Of a stretch of 64,000 bases of DNA, positions 55,331 through 63,376 are shown one piece after another. The DNA lies in NCBI GenBank assembly GCA_965208945.1, contig OZ242366.1, forward strand, positions 5,084,001 through 5,148,000. The letters are read 5' to 3'. Every line of letters begins with the position of its first letter. Position 1 is the stretch's first letter. Under the pieces are notes generated by a model. The model was given only the letters and a program-made list of their open reading frames with translations, did no database searches and was not told the origin of the DNA. The stretch comes from JAPPLB01 sp965208945. GTDB lineage: Bacteria; Acidobacteriota; Terriglobia; Bryobacterales; UBA6623. The translations under genes were made by a program, and so were the position numbers.

Positions 55331-55538
55331 TAGCCTGCATTTCTCACCGCGTGCCGAGACGAAGTGCGTGAGAGGGCCGTCAGGACGAGGCGCTACTGTG
55401 CGGTTCACCGGCAGTCAGACATTTCTTCTGGAGCGTACCAAACTCCCGCCCTTGGTTTTCACGAATCACGAGACACGAATCACGAATCACGGCCTTTTCC
55501 GCGTGCTTCGATCGTCGGGTGGTGAGAAATGCAGGCTA
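55331..55538 (+). mobile_element. MITE-like TIR element, variant copy D (208 bp)
   Basis: Both ends are intact (TAGCCTGCATTTCTCACC and GGTGGTGAGAAATGCAGGCTA). The first 60 bp match copy B (through CGTCAGGACGAGGCGC), then a second repeat replaces the centre (CAGACATTTCTTCTGGAGCG and heptads CACGAATCACGAGACACGAA). The last CTA (55536-55538) is the TAG stop of the convergent DUF1501 gene. Confidence 0.83.
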
Positions 55539-56990
55539 CGCGATGATCTTCTTCCCGACTACGCCCGCCACGTCCGTCAGGCGGAAGTCGCGCCCGCTGT
55601 AGTGGTACGTCAGCTTCTCGTGATCGAAGCCGAGCAGGTGGAGCACCGTCGCGTGGAAGTCGTGGATGTGCATGCGGTCTTCAACGGCATGGTATCCGAT
55701 TTCGTCCGTCGCCCCATGCACGAACCCGGGCTTGAGACCGCCCCCGGCCATCCAGATGGTGTACCCGTAGGGATTGTGGTCGCGTCCGTCCCCTCCCTGC
55801 GATACGGGAGTGCGTCCGAACTCGCCGGCCCAAATGACGAGCGTATCGTCGAGCATGCCCCGTGACTTGAGGTCCTTGATCAGGCCGGCGATGGGCTTGT
55901 CCACTTCAGCCGCATTCTGCGTGTGTTTGCGGAAAAGGTCGCTGTGCTGGTCCCACTTGTAGCTGTGCGTGCATTGGATGTATCGCACGCCCCGCTCGGC
56001 CAGGCGGCGCGCCAGCATGCATTGCCACGCGAAGTCTTTGGTGACCTCCTGGTCATAGCCGTAGAGCTTCTTCGTCGCATCGGACTCCCGTTCGACCTCG
56101 AAGGCCTCCGGAGCCTTGACCTGCATCCGGAAGGCCAGCTCGAAAGCCTGAATGCGCGCTTCCAGTTCCGGATCGTGCTTGCGCAACTCCGCGTGGCGGC
56201 GGTTGATGTTCTGCAGCATGTCGAGTTCATAGCGCTGCTGCTCTTGGGAGAAACCCTTGTGGACGAGGTACTCGATCGGCTCGTCCTTGAACTCCTCGAT
56301 CTTGAGACCCGAGTGACCGATGGCGGTACCCTGGAAGGCGCCGGGCAGAAACGCGGACGACCAGTTCTTCGCCCCGCCGTGCGAGAGCGCCGGCTTGATC
56401 GTGATGTATCCCGGAAGGTCCTGGTTCTCCGTGCCCAGGCCGTATACGGCCCATGAACCCATGCTCGGCCGCGTAAAAGTGCTTGACCCCGTGAACGTCT
56501 GCAACAGCGCCGCGCCGTGATCGACGCCTTCGCCCACCATCGAGCGGATGACCGTCAGGTCGTCCACTACGGACCGCATGTGCGGGAACAAGTCGCTGAC
56601 GGGAATACCGCTTTCTCCGCCTGGGAGGAACGTCCAGAACGGCTTCATCAGCGGGCCGGGCGGCTGGTCGTCAAATGCCAGCGGCCGCTTGATGGGGAGC
56701 GGCTTGCCGGCGTCCCTGAAGAGCCTTTCCTTCGGGTCGAAGGTGTCGACGCTCGACGGCCCACCGTGCATGAACAGGAAAATGACCTGCTTCGCCTTCG
56801 GTGTGAAGTGCGGTTCGCGAGGCGCCAGCGGACTTGCGCCCATCCCGTCGGCCGCCGCCCGCAACAGGCCGGCGTCAGCGAGAGCTCCCGCCAGGCCGAG
56901 GTAGCCGAACCCGCAGGCCGCGTCGCGTAGCATCGCGCGGCGGCTGGTGACTCTCGGGTTGCTCGGGAGCTTCGGCCGCTTCGGTTCCAT
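55536..56990 (-). CDS. DUF1501 protein (sulfatase-like, Tat-type signal)
   Basis: The 484-residue protein has a twin-arginine-like start (TSRRAMLRDAACGFGYLGLA) and the DUF1501 family hallmarks: VIFLFMHGGPSSVDTFDPKE, SDLFPHMRSVVDDLTVIRSM, a central GVRYIQCTHSYKWDQHSD, and WAGEFGRTPVSQGGDGRDHNPYG. It ends in HATVLHLLGFDHEKLTYHYSGRDFRLTDV. The fold is alkaline phosphatase/sulfatase-like. It almost always pairs with a DUF1549/DUF1553 protein, here 6 bp upstream, forming a two-gene operon. The stop codon is the right edge of MITE copy D. The function is not established. Confidence 0.93.
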   Translation of the reverse strand: MEPKRPKLPSNPRVTSRRAMLRDAACGFGYLGLAGALADAGLLRAAADGMGASPLAPREPHFTPKAKQVIFLFMHGGPSSVDTFDPKERLFRDAGKPLPIKRPLAFDDQPPGPLMKPFWTFLPGGESGIPVSDLFPHMRSVVDDLTVIRSMVGEGVDHGAALLQTFTGSSTFTRPSMGSWAVYGLGTENQDLPGYITIKPALSHGGAKNWSSAFLPGAFQGTAIGHSGLKIEEFKDEPIEYLVHKGFSQEQQRYELDMLQNINRRHAELRKHDPELEARIQAFELAFRMQVKAPEAFEVERESDATKKLYGYDQEVTKDFAWQCMLARRLAERGVRYIQCTHSYKWDQHSDLFRKHTQNAAEVDKPIAGLIKDLKSRGMLDDTLVIWAGEFGRTPVSQGGDGRDHNPYGYTIWMAGGGLKPGFVHGATDEIGYHAVEDRMHIHDFHATVLHLLGFDHEKLTYHYSGRDFRLTDVAGVVGKKIIA

Positions 56991-56996
56991 TTGCCC

Positions 56997-59891
56997 CTAG
57001 TCTACATAAATGAAATCGTTCGACGCCATGAGGACTCGGCACAGGCTCATCCAGGCATCGATGTCCGCCGTGGTGTCGTGGAAGCGCTGTTTCAACCGTG
57101 AAACATAACCGAGTCCGGTGTCGATCTCATCCGGCGCGGGAACGCGGTTCAGCGTGGCCAGGTAGGCTCGTTTCATCCGGCGGGGATCGTCTCCCGCATC
57201 ATCGTTCAGCAACTCGCTCGCCAGGTTGCGGGCGCGCGCTGAGACGAATTCGCTGTTCATCAGAAAGAGCGCTTGCGGCGCGACGTTCGTCACCGGGCGT
57301 TTGCCCAAAGGCGTCGTCGCGTCGCCGAAATCGAACAGGTTGAGCAAAGGGGCGAGGTTGGCGCGGCGAAGCGGGATGTAGATCAGCCGCCGGTTGATCT
57401 CGTCGGGGTTCATGCTCAGGCGCTTGTTGCTGTTTTCACGGTCCGTCCCGAAACCCGTTTGGAGTGTGCCGCCCATCGTCAAGTCTATCGAGCCGTCAAT
57501 CGCCAGCAGGCCGTCGCGCATCTCTTCGACCGCCAGCCGGCGTCTTTGAAAGTGCGACAGCAGCCGATTCTGGGGGTCGGCGGCGTTCTGCTGGTCGCTG
57601 ACTTTGCTGCTCATCCTGTAGGTGCTCGACAGCATGATCATGCGATGCATCTGCTTGATCGACCAGCCGCTGTCAATGAAATGCAGCGCCAGGTAGTCGA
57701 GCAACTCGGGGTGTGTCGGGCGCTCGCCCATCTTGCCGAAATTGCTCGGCGTTCGAACGATCCCTTGTCCGAAGTGGCCCTGCCAGATACGGTTCGCCAT
57801 CACCCGGGCGGTAAGTGGATGGTCCCGCCTGGTCAGCCAGTCGGCAAGCTCCAACCGGCCGCTGCCTGTGGCCACGGGCTGCTGATCGTGGCCTTCGAGA
57901 ATCACCGGAAAGACTTTGGGAGCGTCCACGCCCGGCGACCCGTGGTCGCCCCGGACAAAAACCTTTTGATCGACCGCCTCACCCTCCTGGACGGCGCACG
58001 CCATGTCGGGCTCCGGTGGCGTCGTCTCCTTCAGCTTCTTCTCCTGCTCCTTCAACTCGGCCAGCTTGTCGCGCGCTTCCCGGCTGAACACCTTCTCGCG
58101 GTCCTCTTCGTCCAGGGCAAAGGGGCCTCCCTTGACCAGAGAAACCTCGTGGAAGAAACGATCCTCCCCGGGGACGAACTTGGGCTTCATCGGCGGCGGC
58201 ATGTTCTTCGCCTTCAGGCTTCGAACGACGCTCGCGCGCCATTTCGCCAGGCGTGCATGCCACTCATCGAGCCGTTCCCGGTAGCGTTGCTGGTAGCTTT
58301 GAGCGATTTCCTCCAAATCGTCAGCCGAAGCCTCTCGCCATTCCGTCAGGTGCGGCTGCGGCACGGACCCGGGCTTGAGGTACTCCACCCAGCGGCCAAG
58401 AATCTTCGCATCCAGTCCGTCTGCTTTCGCAACGTCGTCCACCGATGCGCCGTCCTCTGCCTTTCGCGCGGCAAGCATGTAGTCCGCCAGCTTGGGACTC
58501 AGGCTGTTGCTGTACCCCTCGAGCTGCTCGTCAACCACGTTGGTGATCGCGATCTTGTTGTCGTCGATCTTGTCCTGGTGGGCCGTGTAGGCGGCGTATT
58601 CCTTCTCGGGAACGAGCGGTGTGAATAACAACTTCGCCACGTGCGTCGTCGGGTCCTTGAAGCTGCGCGTGCTTGCGAACATGCCGATCAGCGAATAGTA
58701 GTCCTTGGTGAGGATCGGATCGAATTTGTGGTCATGGCAACGGGCGCAAGTGATCGTCAGGCCCAGGAAGGCTTTGGAGACGACGTCGAGCTGCTCGTCG
58801 TAAACGTCGTAAAGCATCTTCTTCTTGTCCTGCTGCGCAATGGCTTTGGGCCCCAGGGCGAGAAAACCCGTTGCGATCGTCCCGCGCCGATTCACTTGAC
58901 CGGGCTGATCCGCCGGAAGCAAATCACCGGCGATTTGCTCCTGGATGAACTGGTCGTACGGCATGTCGTCGTTGAAGGCCTGAATGACGTAATCGCGGTA
59001 GCGCCAGGCGTAGGGATAGCGGTGATCCTCGTCGTTGCCGGTCGAGTCGGCATACCGCGCCACGTCAAGCCAGTGGCGTCCCCACTTCTCTCCGTAGCGT
59101 TTGGAAGCAAGCAGCGAATCGACCACCTTGTCGAACGCATCCTCGGAATCGTCTTCGAGGAAAGAGGTGATTTCCTGCTCGCTGGGTGGCAGGCCCGTCA
59201 GGTCATAGGATGCGCGCCTCAGTAGCGTGGCCTTGTCGGCCGGCGGCGCTGGCTCGATCCCTTCTTCCTCCAGTCTCGAGAGAATGAAACGGTCGATCGG
59301 CGACTGGACCCAGGCTTCGTTCCCGACGCCGGGAAGGTCCGGCTCTTTCATGGGCTGGAAAGCCCAGAAGTTCCTTTCCTCCTCGCTGAACTCTCGCTTC
59401 GCCGGCTCCGGTCGTTTCTCGGCAGCCTGTCGCGCACCGGGCCACGGTGCGCCAGACTCCACCCAGGACCGCAGCTCATCGAGAGCTTCCCGGCTGAGCT
59501 TGCCCGTCGGCGGCATCTTGATCCGCTCGTCGTAACTCGTGACCTTCAGCAGCCGGCTCTCGGCGGGGTTCGCCTTGTCGACAACAGGTCCGCTCGCGCC
59601 CCCGTGCATGAAGCCTTCAGCGGTCGAGAGATCAAGTCCGCCGGTCTTCATCTGCGGGTTATGGCAAACCTGGCAGTTGTTCGCGAACAACGGCCGGATG
59701 TTCTTTTCGAAAAACTCGACTTGCGAGGCGGTCTGAGCGAATACCGGAGTTGAGAGAAGAACAACCACCAGCGAGGAAGTCCTCAGACCCACAAGCAGGT
59801 CAACGGATCGCCGCGTCAACTTGACTCGATTGTGAACCTTGGCAGTGAAGCAAAAAACTAGCGAGAAAAGGAAAGAAACGAGTCGCGTCAT
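56997..59891 (-). CDS. PSCyt1-DUF1549-DUF1553 cytochrome-like protein
   Basis: The exported protein of about 964 residues has a hydrophobic lead (SSLVVVLLSTPVFAQT) and a PSCyt1 haem domain with FFEKNIRPLFANNCQVCHNP and ESRLLKVTSYDERIKMPPTGKLS. DUF1549 follows (FILSRLEEEGIEPAPPADKATLLRRASYDLTGLPP, then RYGEKWGRHWLDVARYADS) with an internal CARCH haem-like site. DUF1553 forms the C-terminal third (LADWLTRRDHPLTARVMANRIWQGHFGQGIVRTPSNFG and NVAPQALFLMNSEF). The ATG at 59889-59891 is one choice; the true start may be nearer the hydrophobic lead. The open frame continues upstream into IS21 remains, which is an accident of insertion. It forms an operon with the DUF1501 gene. Confidence 0.9.
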   Translation of the reverse strand: MTRLVSFLFSLVFCFTAKVHNRVKLTRRSVDLLVGLRTSSLVVVLLSTPVFAQTASQVEFFEKNIRPLFANNCQVCHNPQMKTGGLDLSTAEGFMHGGASGPVVDKANPAESRLLKVTSYDERIKMPPTGKLSREALDELRSWVESGAPWPGARQAAEKRPEPAKREFSEEERNFWAFQPMKEPDLPGVGNEAWVQSPIDRFILSRLEEEGIEPAPPADKATLLRRASYDLTGLPPSEQEITSFLEDDSEDAFDKVVDSLLASKRYGEKWGRHWLDVARYADSTGNDEDHRYPYAWRYRDYVIQAFNDDMPYDQFIQEQIAGDLLPADQPGQVNRRGTIATGFLALGPKAIAQQDKKKMLYDVYDEQLDVVSKAFLGLTITCARCHDHKFDPILTKDYYSLIGMFASTRSFKDPTTHVAKLLFTPLVPEKEYAAYTAHQDKIDDNKIAITNVVDEQLEGYSNSLSPKLADYMLAARKAEDGASVDDVAKADGLDAKILGRWVEYLKPGSVPQPHLTEWREASADDLEEIAQSYQQRYRERLDEWHARLAKWRASVVRSLKAKNMPPPMKPKFVPGEDRFFHEVSLVKGGPFALDEEDREKVFSREARDKLAELKEQEKKLKETTPPEPDMACAVQEGEAVDQKVFVRGDHGSPGVDAPKVFPVILEGHDQQPVATGSGRLELADWLTRRDHPLTARVMANRIWQGHFGQGIVRTPSNFGKMGERPTHPELLDYLALHFIDSGWSIKQMHRMIMLSSTYRMSSKVSDQQNAADPQNRLLSHFQRRRLAVEEMRDGLLAIDGSIDLTMGGTLQTGFGTDRENSNKRLSMNPDEINRRLIYIPLRRANLAPLLNLFDFGDATTPLGKRPVTNVAPQALFLMNSEFVSARARNLASELLNDDAGDDPRRMKRAYLATLNRVPAPDEIDTGLGYVSRLKQRFHDTTADIDAWMSLCRVLMASNDFIYVD

Positions 59892-60196
59892 CCCTGTTGG
59901 AAGTATATCAAGCAGGCATCCACGATCCCGCGCCAGCCGGAAGCCGCATGTGGGCGCCGGCCGCTCTTGTACATGGTTGTCTGTCAACGCCATATCAAGA
60001 GTTCCGCTGTTCGTGCAAGACAGAATGTTCTCCTTTCTCAGCATGCGTTCATTCGGTGTTGGCCGCAGCGGAACGAGATCGCAGGGCAGTGTCAATGTCA
60101 ACCGAAAATTGCGCATTTCTGACAATCGAACATTGCACACATTCCGGGGGAGATCCGCGGCTGCTTTCGCAGACCTATCCCAACAGTTCCGGGGTG

Positions 60197-60249
60197 GCGT
60201 CATGCCTCGGACTCCGGTCGCTCCGCTCCCTCTGTCCGAGGCATGACGC
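60197..60249. repeat. 16-bp perfect inverted repeat inside the IS21 end
   Basis: GCGTCATGCCTCGGAC (60197-60212) and its exact complement GTCCGAGGCATGACGC (60234-60249) flank 21 bp. In RNA this would be a long hairpin right after the istB remnant, and could cut transcription toward the DUF1553 gene. Confidence 0.8.
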
Positions 60250-60264
60250 GGTGCTGCGAGCCGG

Positions 60265-60756
60265 CTAACCGTCATGTTCCCGCCCCCCCTTGGTGGACGC
60301 CCGTCCCGGTCCGCTCGTTGCATCGAGCGCCATAGCTCCTGGTGGGCCCTCATACGGTAGCTGTTGCCTCGAATGTTGACGAGGTGGCAGTGGTGCAGCA
60401 GACGGTCGATCAGGGCCGCCGCCATGACTTCGTAGCCGAGCACGCTGCCCCATTCCTCGAAGCCCTTGTTCGAGGTCAGCACGGTCAATGCCTGCTCGTG
60501 GCGGGCATTGATCAGTTGGAAGAGCAGTACGGCCCCCTCGCAGCTGATCGGCAGATAGCCGATCTCGTCGACGACCAGCAGAGCGAGATGAGTCAGCACT
60601 CGCAGGCTCTCGATCTACTCGCGCTTGATGCTCGGTTGGAAGGCGAAGTCGAACTGCGCCAGGGTCTTCACCGCGGGGAGCCGCGAGGAGCGCATGGCCG
60701 TCTCCAGCCGGCGGTTGTTGCGCAGCGCGATCTGCGCGCCCAGCAGCCGCTCTCAT
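60265..60756 (-). pseudogene. istB: istB remnant (IS21 helper ATPase), broken
   Basis: IstB is the AAA+ helper of the IS21 transposase. The first ATG (60754-60756) overlaps the istA stop as ATGA, but the frame is wrong after two codons; one missing base would restore MRERLLGAQIALRNN. The corrected frame continues LETAMRSSRLPAVKTLAQF, meets a TAG after FQPSIKRE, and then jumps to LTHLALLVVDEIGYLPISCE. The Walker A region that should lie between is deleted. It ends in VNIRGNSYRMRAHQELW. Frameshift, stop and deletion make it non-functional. Its last part reads through into the DUF1553 frame. Confidence 0.88.
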
Positions 60757-61766
60757 CGCACCACCTCCGTATACTCCCGCAGCGAGCGGCGTTTCACAGC
60801 CACCGTCGCGGGCACCCGCGACTCTGCTACCGGACGGGCCCCTCCCCCCACGCGCCGGTACGGGCCGCTCGCCAGTGGCCCCAGCACCTCCCGCTCGAAG
60901 CGCTCCTGCGGACGCTCCCCGGTCGTCCCGTGCCGTCGCACGTTGGCCGTCCCCGCCAGCCATCGTTGCGCCTGCTCGTTCAGATCCTCGTCATTGACGA
61001 ATTCCCGGACGTAAAAGAAGCTCTCCCGCACGTAGCGGATCGGCCGCTCCACCTTGCCCTTCGTCCGCGCACGGTAGGGCCGGGAGGACCGCGGCCGGAA
61101 GCCCCAATGCGCCGCGAAGCGCAAGAACTCCGCGTTCAGCACCAGACCCCCGCCTGCCAGACGGTCGTCGGCGACCACCACCGACCAAATTTGGTCGAAC
61201 AGCAACTGCTCCGGCACGCCCCCAAAACGCTCGAACGCGCCCTCCAGTCCGCGGCAGAGCACCTCCATCGTCTGCCGCGTGAAGAAGCGCAGCCACAGCA
61301 GGCGTGAGTAGCCCAGCACCACCAGCAGCACGTGGCGCCGTCCCCACGGCAGGCGGAACCCTCCGAAGCCCACCTACTCCTGACGCCCTGTAGGGGGCCC
61401 GAACCGCTCCACCGGATCCGCCGCCTTCCGGGGCCGTGTCTGGCGCACATAGTCGCGCACCCGCCCGTAGCCGCCGCCGTACCCGGCGGCTCGCACCTCC
61501 TCGTACAGCCACTACACCGTCAGCTTGGGGAACTCCTGCAGGCGGGCCTCGATAATCCCCTTGTAGGGATCCAGCTTGTGCGCTGCCGGCGCCCGGCTCG
61601 CATAGCCCGTGGCCCCCACCTCCCCCGAATCCCGCTCCAACTGCCCGGACGCATTCCAGTAATGGATCGTCCGACGGCTGACCCGGAATCGCTTGGCTAG
61701 CTCCGCTTTCGACATTCCTTGGTACAAATAGTGCTTCAGCAACATCCTCGTCTCCCAGTCGTACAT
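60753..61766 (-). pseudogene. istA: istA remnant (IS21 DDE transposase), broken
   Basis: The reading frame starts MYDWETRMLLKHYLYQGMSK with a helix-turn-helix (SKAELAKRFRVSRRTIHYW). It is interrupted by an in-frame TAG at 61512-61514 and another just before 61373 (GRQE stop VGFGGF). The first catalytic Asp of the VDF motif is Gly here. The rest is typical: LLVVLGYSRLLWLRFFTRQ, LFDQIWSVVV, EFLRFAAHWGFRPRSSRPYR, KGKVERPIRYVRESFFY, and HGTTGERPQERFERE. It cannot make an active transposase. Confidence 0.9.
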
Positions 61767-62529
61767 CTCCCCACCCCTCCATGCGGTGACGACCTCATGG
61801 TGGAGCGGAACCTCACCCACCGCTGAAAAGTGCGCAATCTTGGGTTGCCGAAAATGTGCAAATTAGCATTGCCGCTAACACGGCGGAAGCTGCGGCTGAC
61901 GGCGCGCACCGGGAAACCGAGCGAGAACGGCGGACAGTGCGCGGACAGCGGCTTGTGGGGTATCCGAAGAATTTCAAAGAATTCCGGGGGATAGTGGGAT
62001 ATTGACCCGTTATGATTCGGTAAAAAGTCGTAATCAGGCGGCAATAAAGTCCGTGATTCGTGTCTCGTGTCTGGTGAAAAGCATAAAGGCCGTGATTCTT
62101 GTCCCGTGTTTTGTGATTCGTGAAAACCTTACCGGCCCCGTTGCCGGTGAGGACGGAGAGGGGACACTGGCTCAGGCGTAATATTTTTTGCTGAACAATG
62201 CCGAACAATCGTGAACAGGGAAGCAGCGGCTCGGGTCGCCCATGCCGCGCCACAACGCGCAGGAAAGCAGCGACCGGGCGGCGTGCACGGCGTTCCAGGA
62301 GGCGGTTTCTGATTGTGCGTCCCTTGTGCATCCACGGCGAAAAAAGCTGTGTTTAGTGAAAAGCATAAAAGCCGTGTTTCGTGTCTCGTGATTCGTGAAA
62401 ACCTGAAAGGACGCGGCTCGGGCGGCTCTTCTGCCCCCACCCGACTTGTCCCCGACGGGCGCGGATTAGGTTTTTGTTCCCAACAACGGCGTCATCACTT
62501 TCAACCTAAACCGTCCCCCGACCGAAAAA

Positions 62530-62590
62530 AAGACTGAAGGGCTTCAGTACCAACGTGCACCAAACGAGCCACGGAAAAAGCCGTGTTTCG
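62530..62590. repeat. 61-bp direct repeat, copy 1
   Basis: It starts AAGACTGAAGGGCTTCAGTA, with the small palindrome ACTGAAG/CTTCAGT, and ends GCCGTGTTTCG. It matches 62763-62823 with about two mismatches. After it the sequence continues as CGTG heptads. Confidence 0.85.
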
Positions 62591-62762
62591 TGTCTCGTGT
62601 CTCGTGAAAACCGTTGGCCGCAGCTTGGGGTTGCTCTACCGAGAAACATCGGCGGGCCGGTTAACCTTTTTTTTGCTTACGTTTGCGCCACGGATCCGGC
62701 ATCACGGGACCTCAGAAACGGCTCTTCTCTCCTGATGCCATGCATACCGGAGCGGAAAAAAC

Positions 62763-62823
62763 AAGACTGAAGGGCTTCAGTACCAACAGGCACCAAACGA
62801 GCCACGGAAAAAGCCGTGTTTCG
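62763..62823. repeat. 61-bp direct repeat, copy 2
   Basis: This is the second copy, 233 bp downstream in the same direction. GTG in copy 1 is AGG here, the rest is identical. The following bases differ, so the repeat unit ends at the CGTGTTTCG edge. Confidence 0.85.
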
Positions 62824-62916
62824 AAAAAAAGCCGAGATTCGTGTTTCGTGTTTCGTGAAAAGCATTGGTGGCGGCCTCGTACGCTCCAGAAGAAATGTCT
62901 GACGGCCGTTGAACCT

Positions 62917-63123
62917 TAACCTGCATTTCTCACCACCCGACGGTCGAAGCACGCGATACGAACGCCAGGACTTGGTTGCGCTTGCTTGCCGTGCTCAACG
63001 TACTGTTCAAGCATGCCTGCGCGCGCCAAGCGGCTCACGCCTTTTTCCTCCGCCCGGCTTGCGCCTAGTCCTGACGGCCCTCTCACCCACTTCGCCTCGC
63101 CACGTGGTGAGAAATGCAGGCTA
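62917..63123 (-). mobile_element. MITE-like TIR element, copy C (207 bp)
   Basis: The left end TAACCTGCATTTCTCACCAC has one change, and the right end GTGGTGAGAAATGCAGGCTA is perfect. It is oriented like copy A and carries a roughly 24-bp insertion (CTTTTTCCTCCGCCCGGCTT) in the middle. It lies in the non-coding region before the PhoD-like gene. Confidence 0.85.
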
Positions 63124-63376
63124 GTCGCCAGACAGCGTTTTTCGAGTTCGTGATTCACGGCGAGACAAGTGAATCCTTATCTGGCGTGAGGGGTGGTGAC
63201 GATCGGTCTTGATTCGTAGATGCATCCACGCGGCACTTGCTCAATGGATCGAGTGAAAGCGGCAGGCGGGTACTGAGCGTGACGGTTGCGGCTGTTACCA
63301 TGAACCGCTGAACGCACGAGTTGCATATCCATTTGCCGCCTGTTGGAAGCAACGCCGAGACAGGGAGACGAGCCGA
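63124..63376. other. Leader region of the PhoD-like gene
   Basis: After the MITE there are 253 bp with one more heptad-like fragment (GTTCGTGATTCACGG near 63145). GGGAGA lies about 9 nt before the GTG start. A promoter was not identified with confidence. Confidence 0.4.

Larger units (their letters stand above)
60090..61880 (-). mobile_element. Decayed IS21-family insertion sequence
   Basis: The two edges read inward as TGTTAGCGGCAATGCTAATT (minus strand, from 61880) and TGTCAATGTCAACCGAAAAT (plus strand, from 60090). They align with several shared blocks (TTGC.CATTT, ATTGC.CAC), the multiple terminal repeats expected for IS21. At 1.79 kb it is shorter than usual, fitting the deletion in istB. 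No target duplication is visible. Both genes inside are broken. Confidence 0.8.
61881..62916. repeat. Non-coding repeat field beside the IS21 element
   Basis: There is no gene in this 1-kb stretch. It is a patchwork of short repeats: heptad arrays built on CGTG (62052-62080, 62372-62404, 62580-62612, 62831-62862), two copies of a 61-bp direct repeat, and a reversed copy of the second repeat shared with MITE copies D and E (about 62831-62916). Small hairpins such as ACCGGC/GCCGGT near 62130 are present. Composition is uneven and no ORF is persuasive. Confidence 0.75.

Noticed and set aside
56997..60599. Single 1200-residue gene joining IstB to the DUF1553 protein
   Set aside because: The first third is the C-terminal part of a broken IS21 helper gene and non-coding IS end; the DUF1553 protein has its own export signal from about 59891 on. 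The absence of stops is accidental.
62052..62862. CRISPR array in the repeat field
   Set aside because: The repeated unit is only about 7 bp, spacing is irregular and there are no unique spacers or cas genes.
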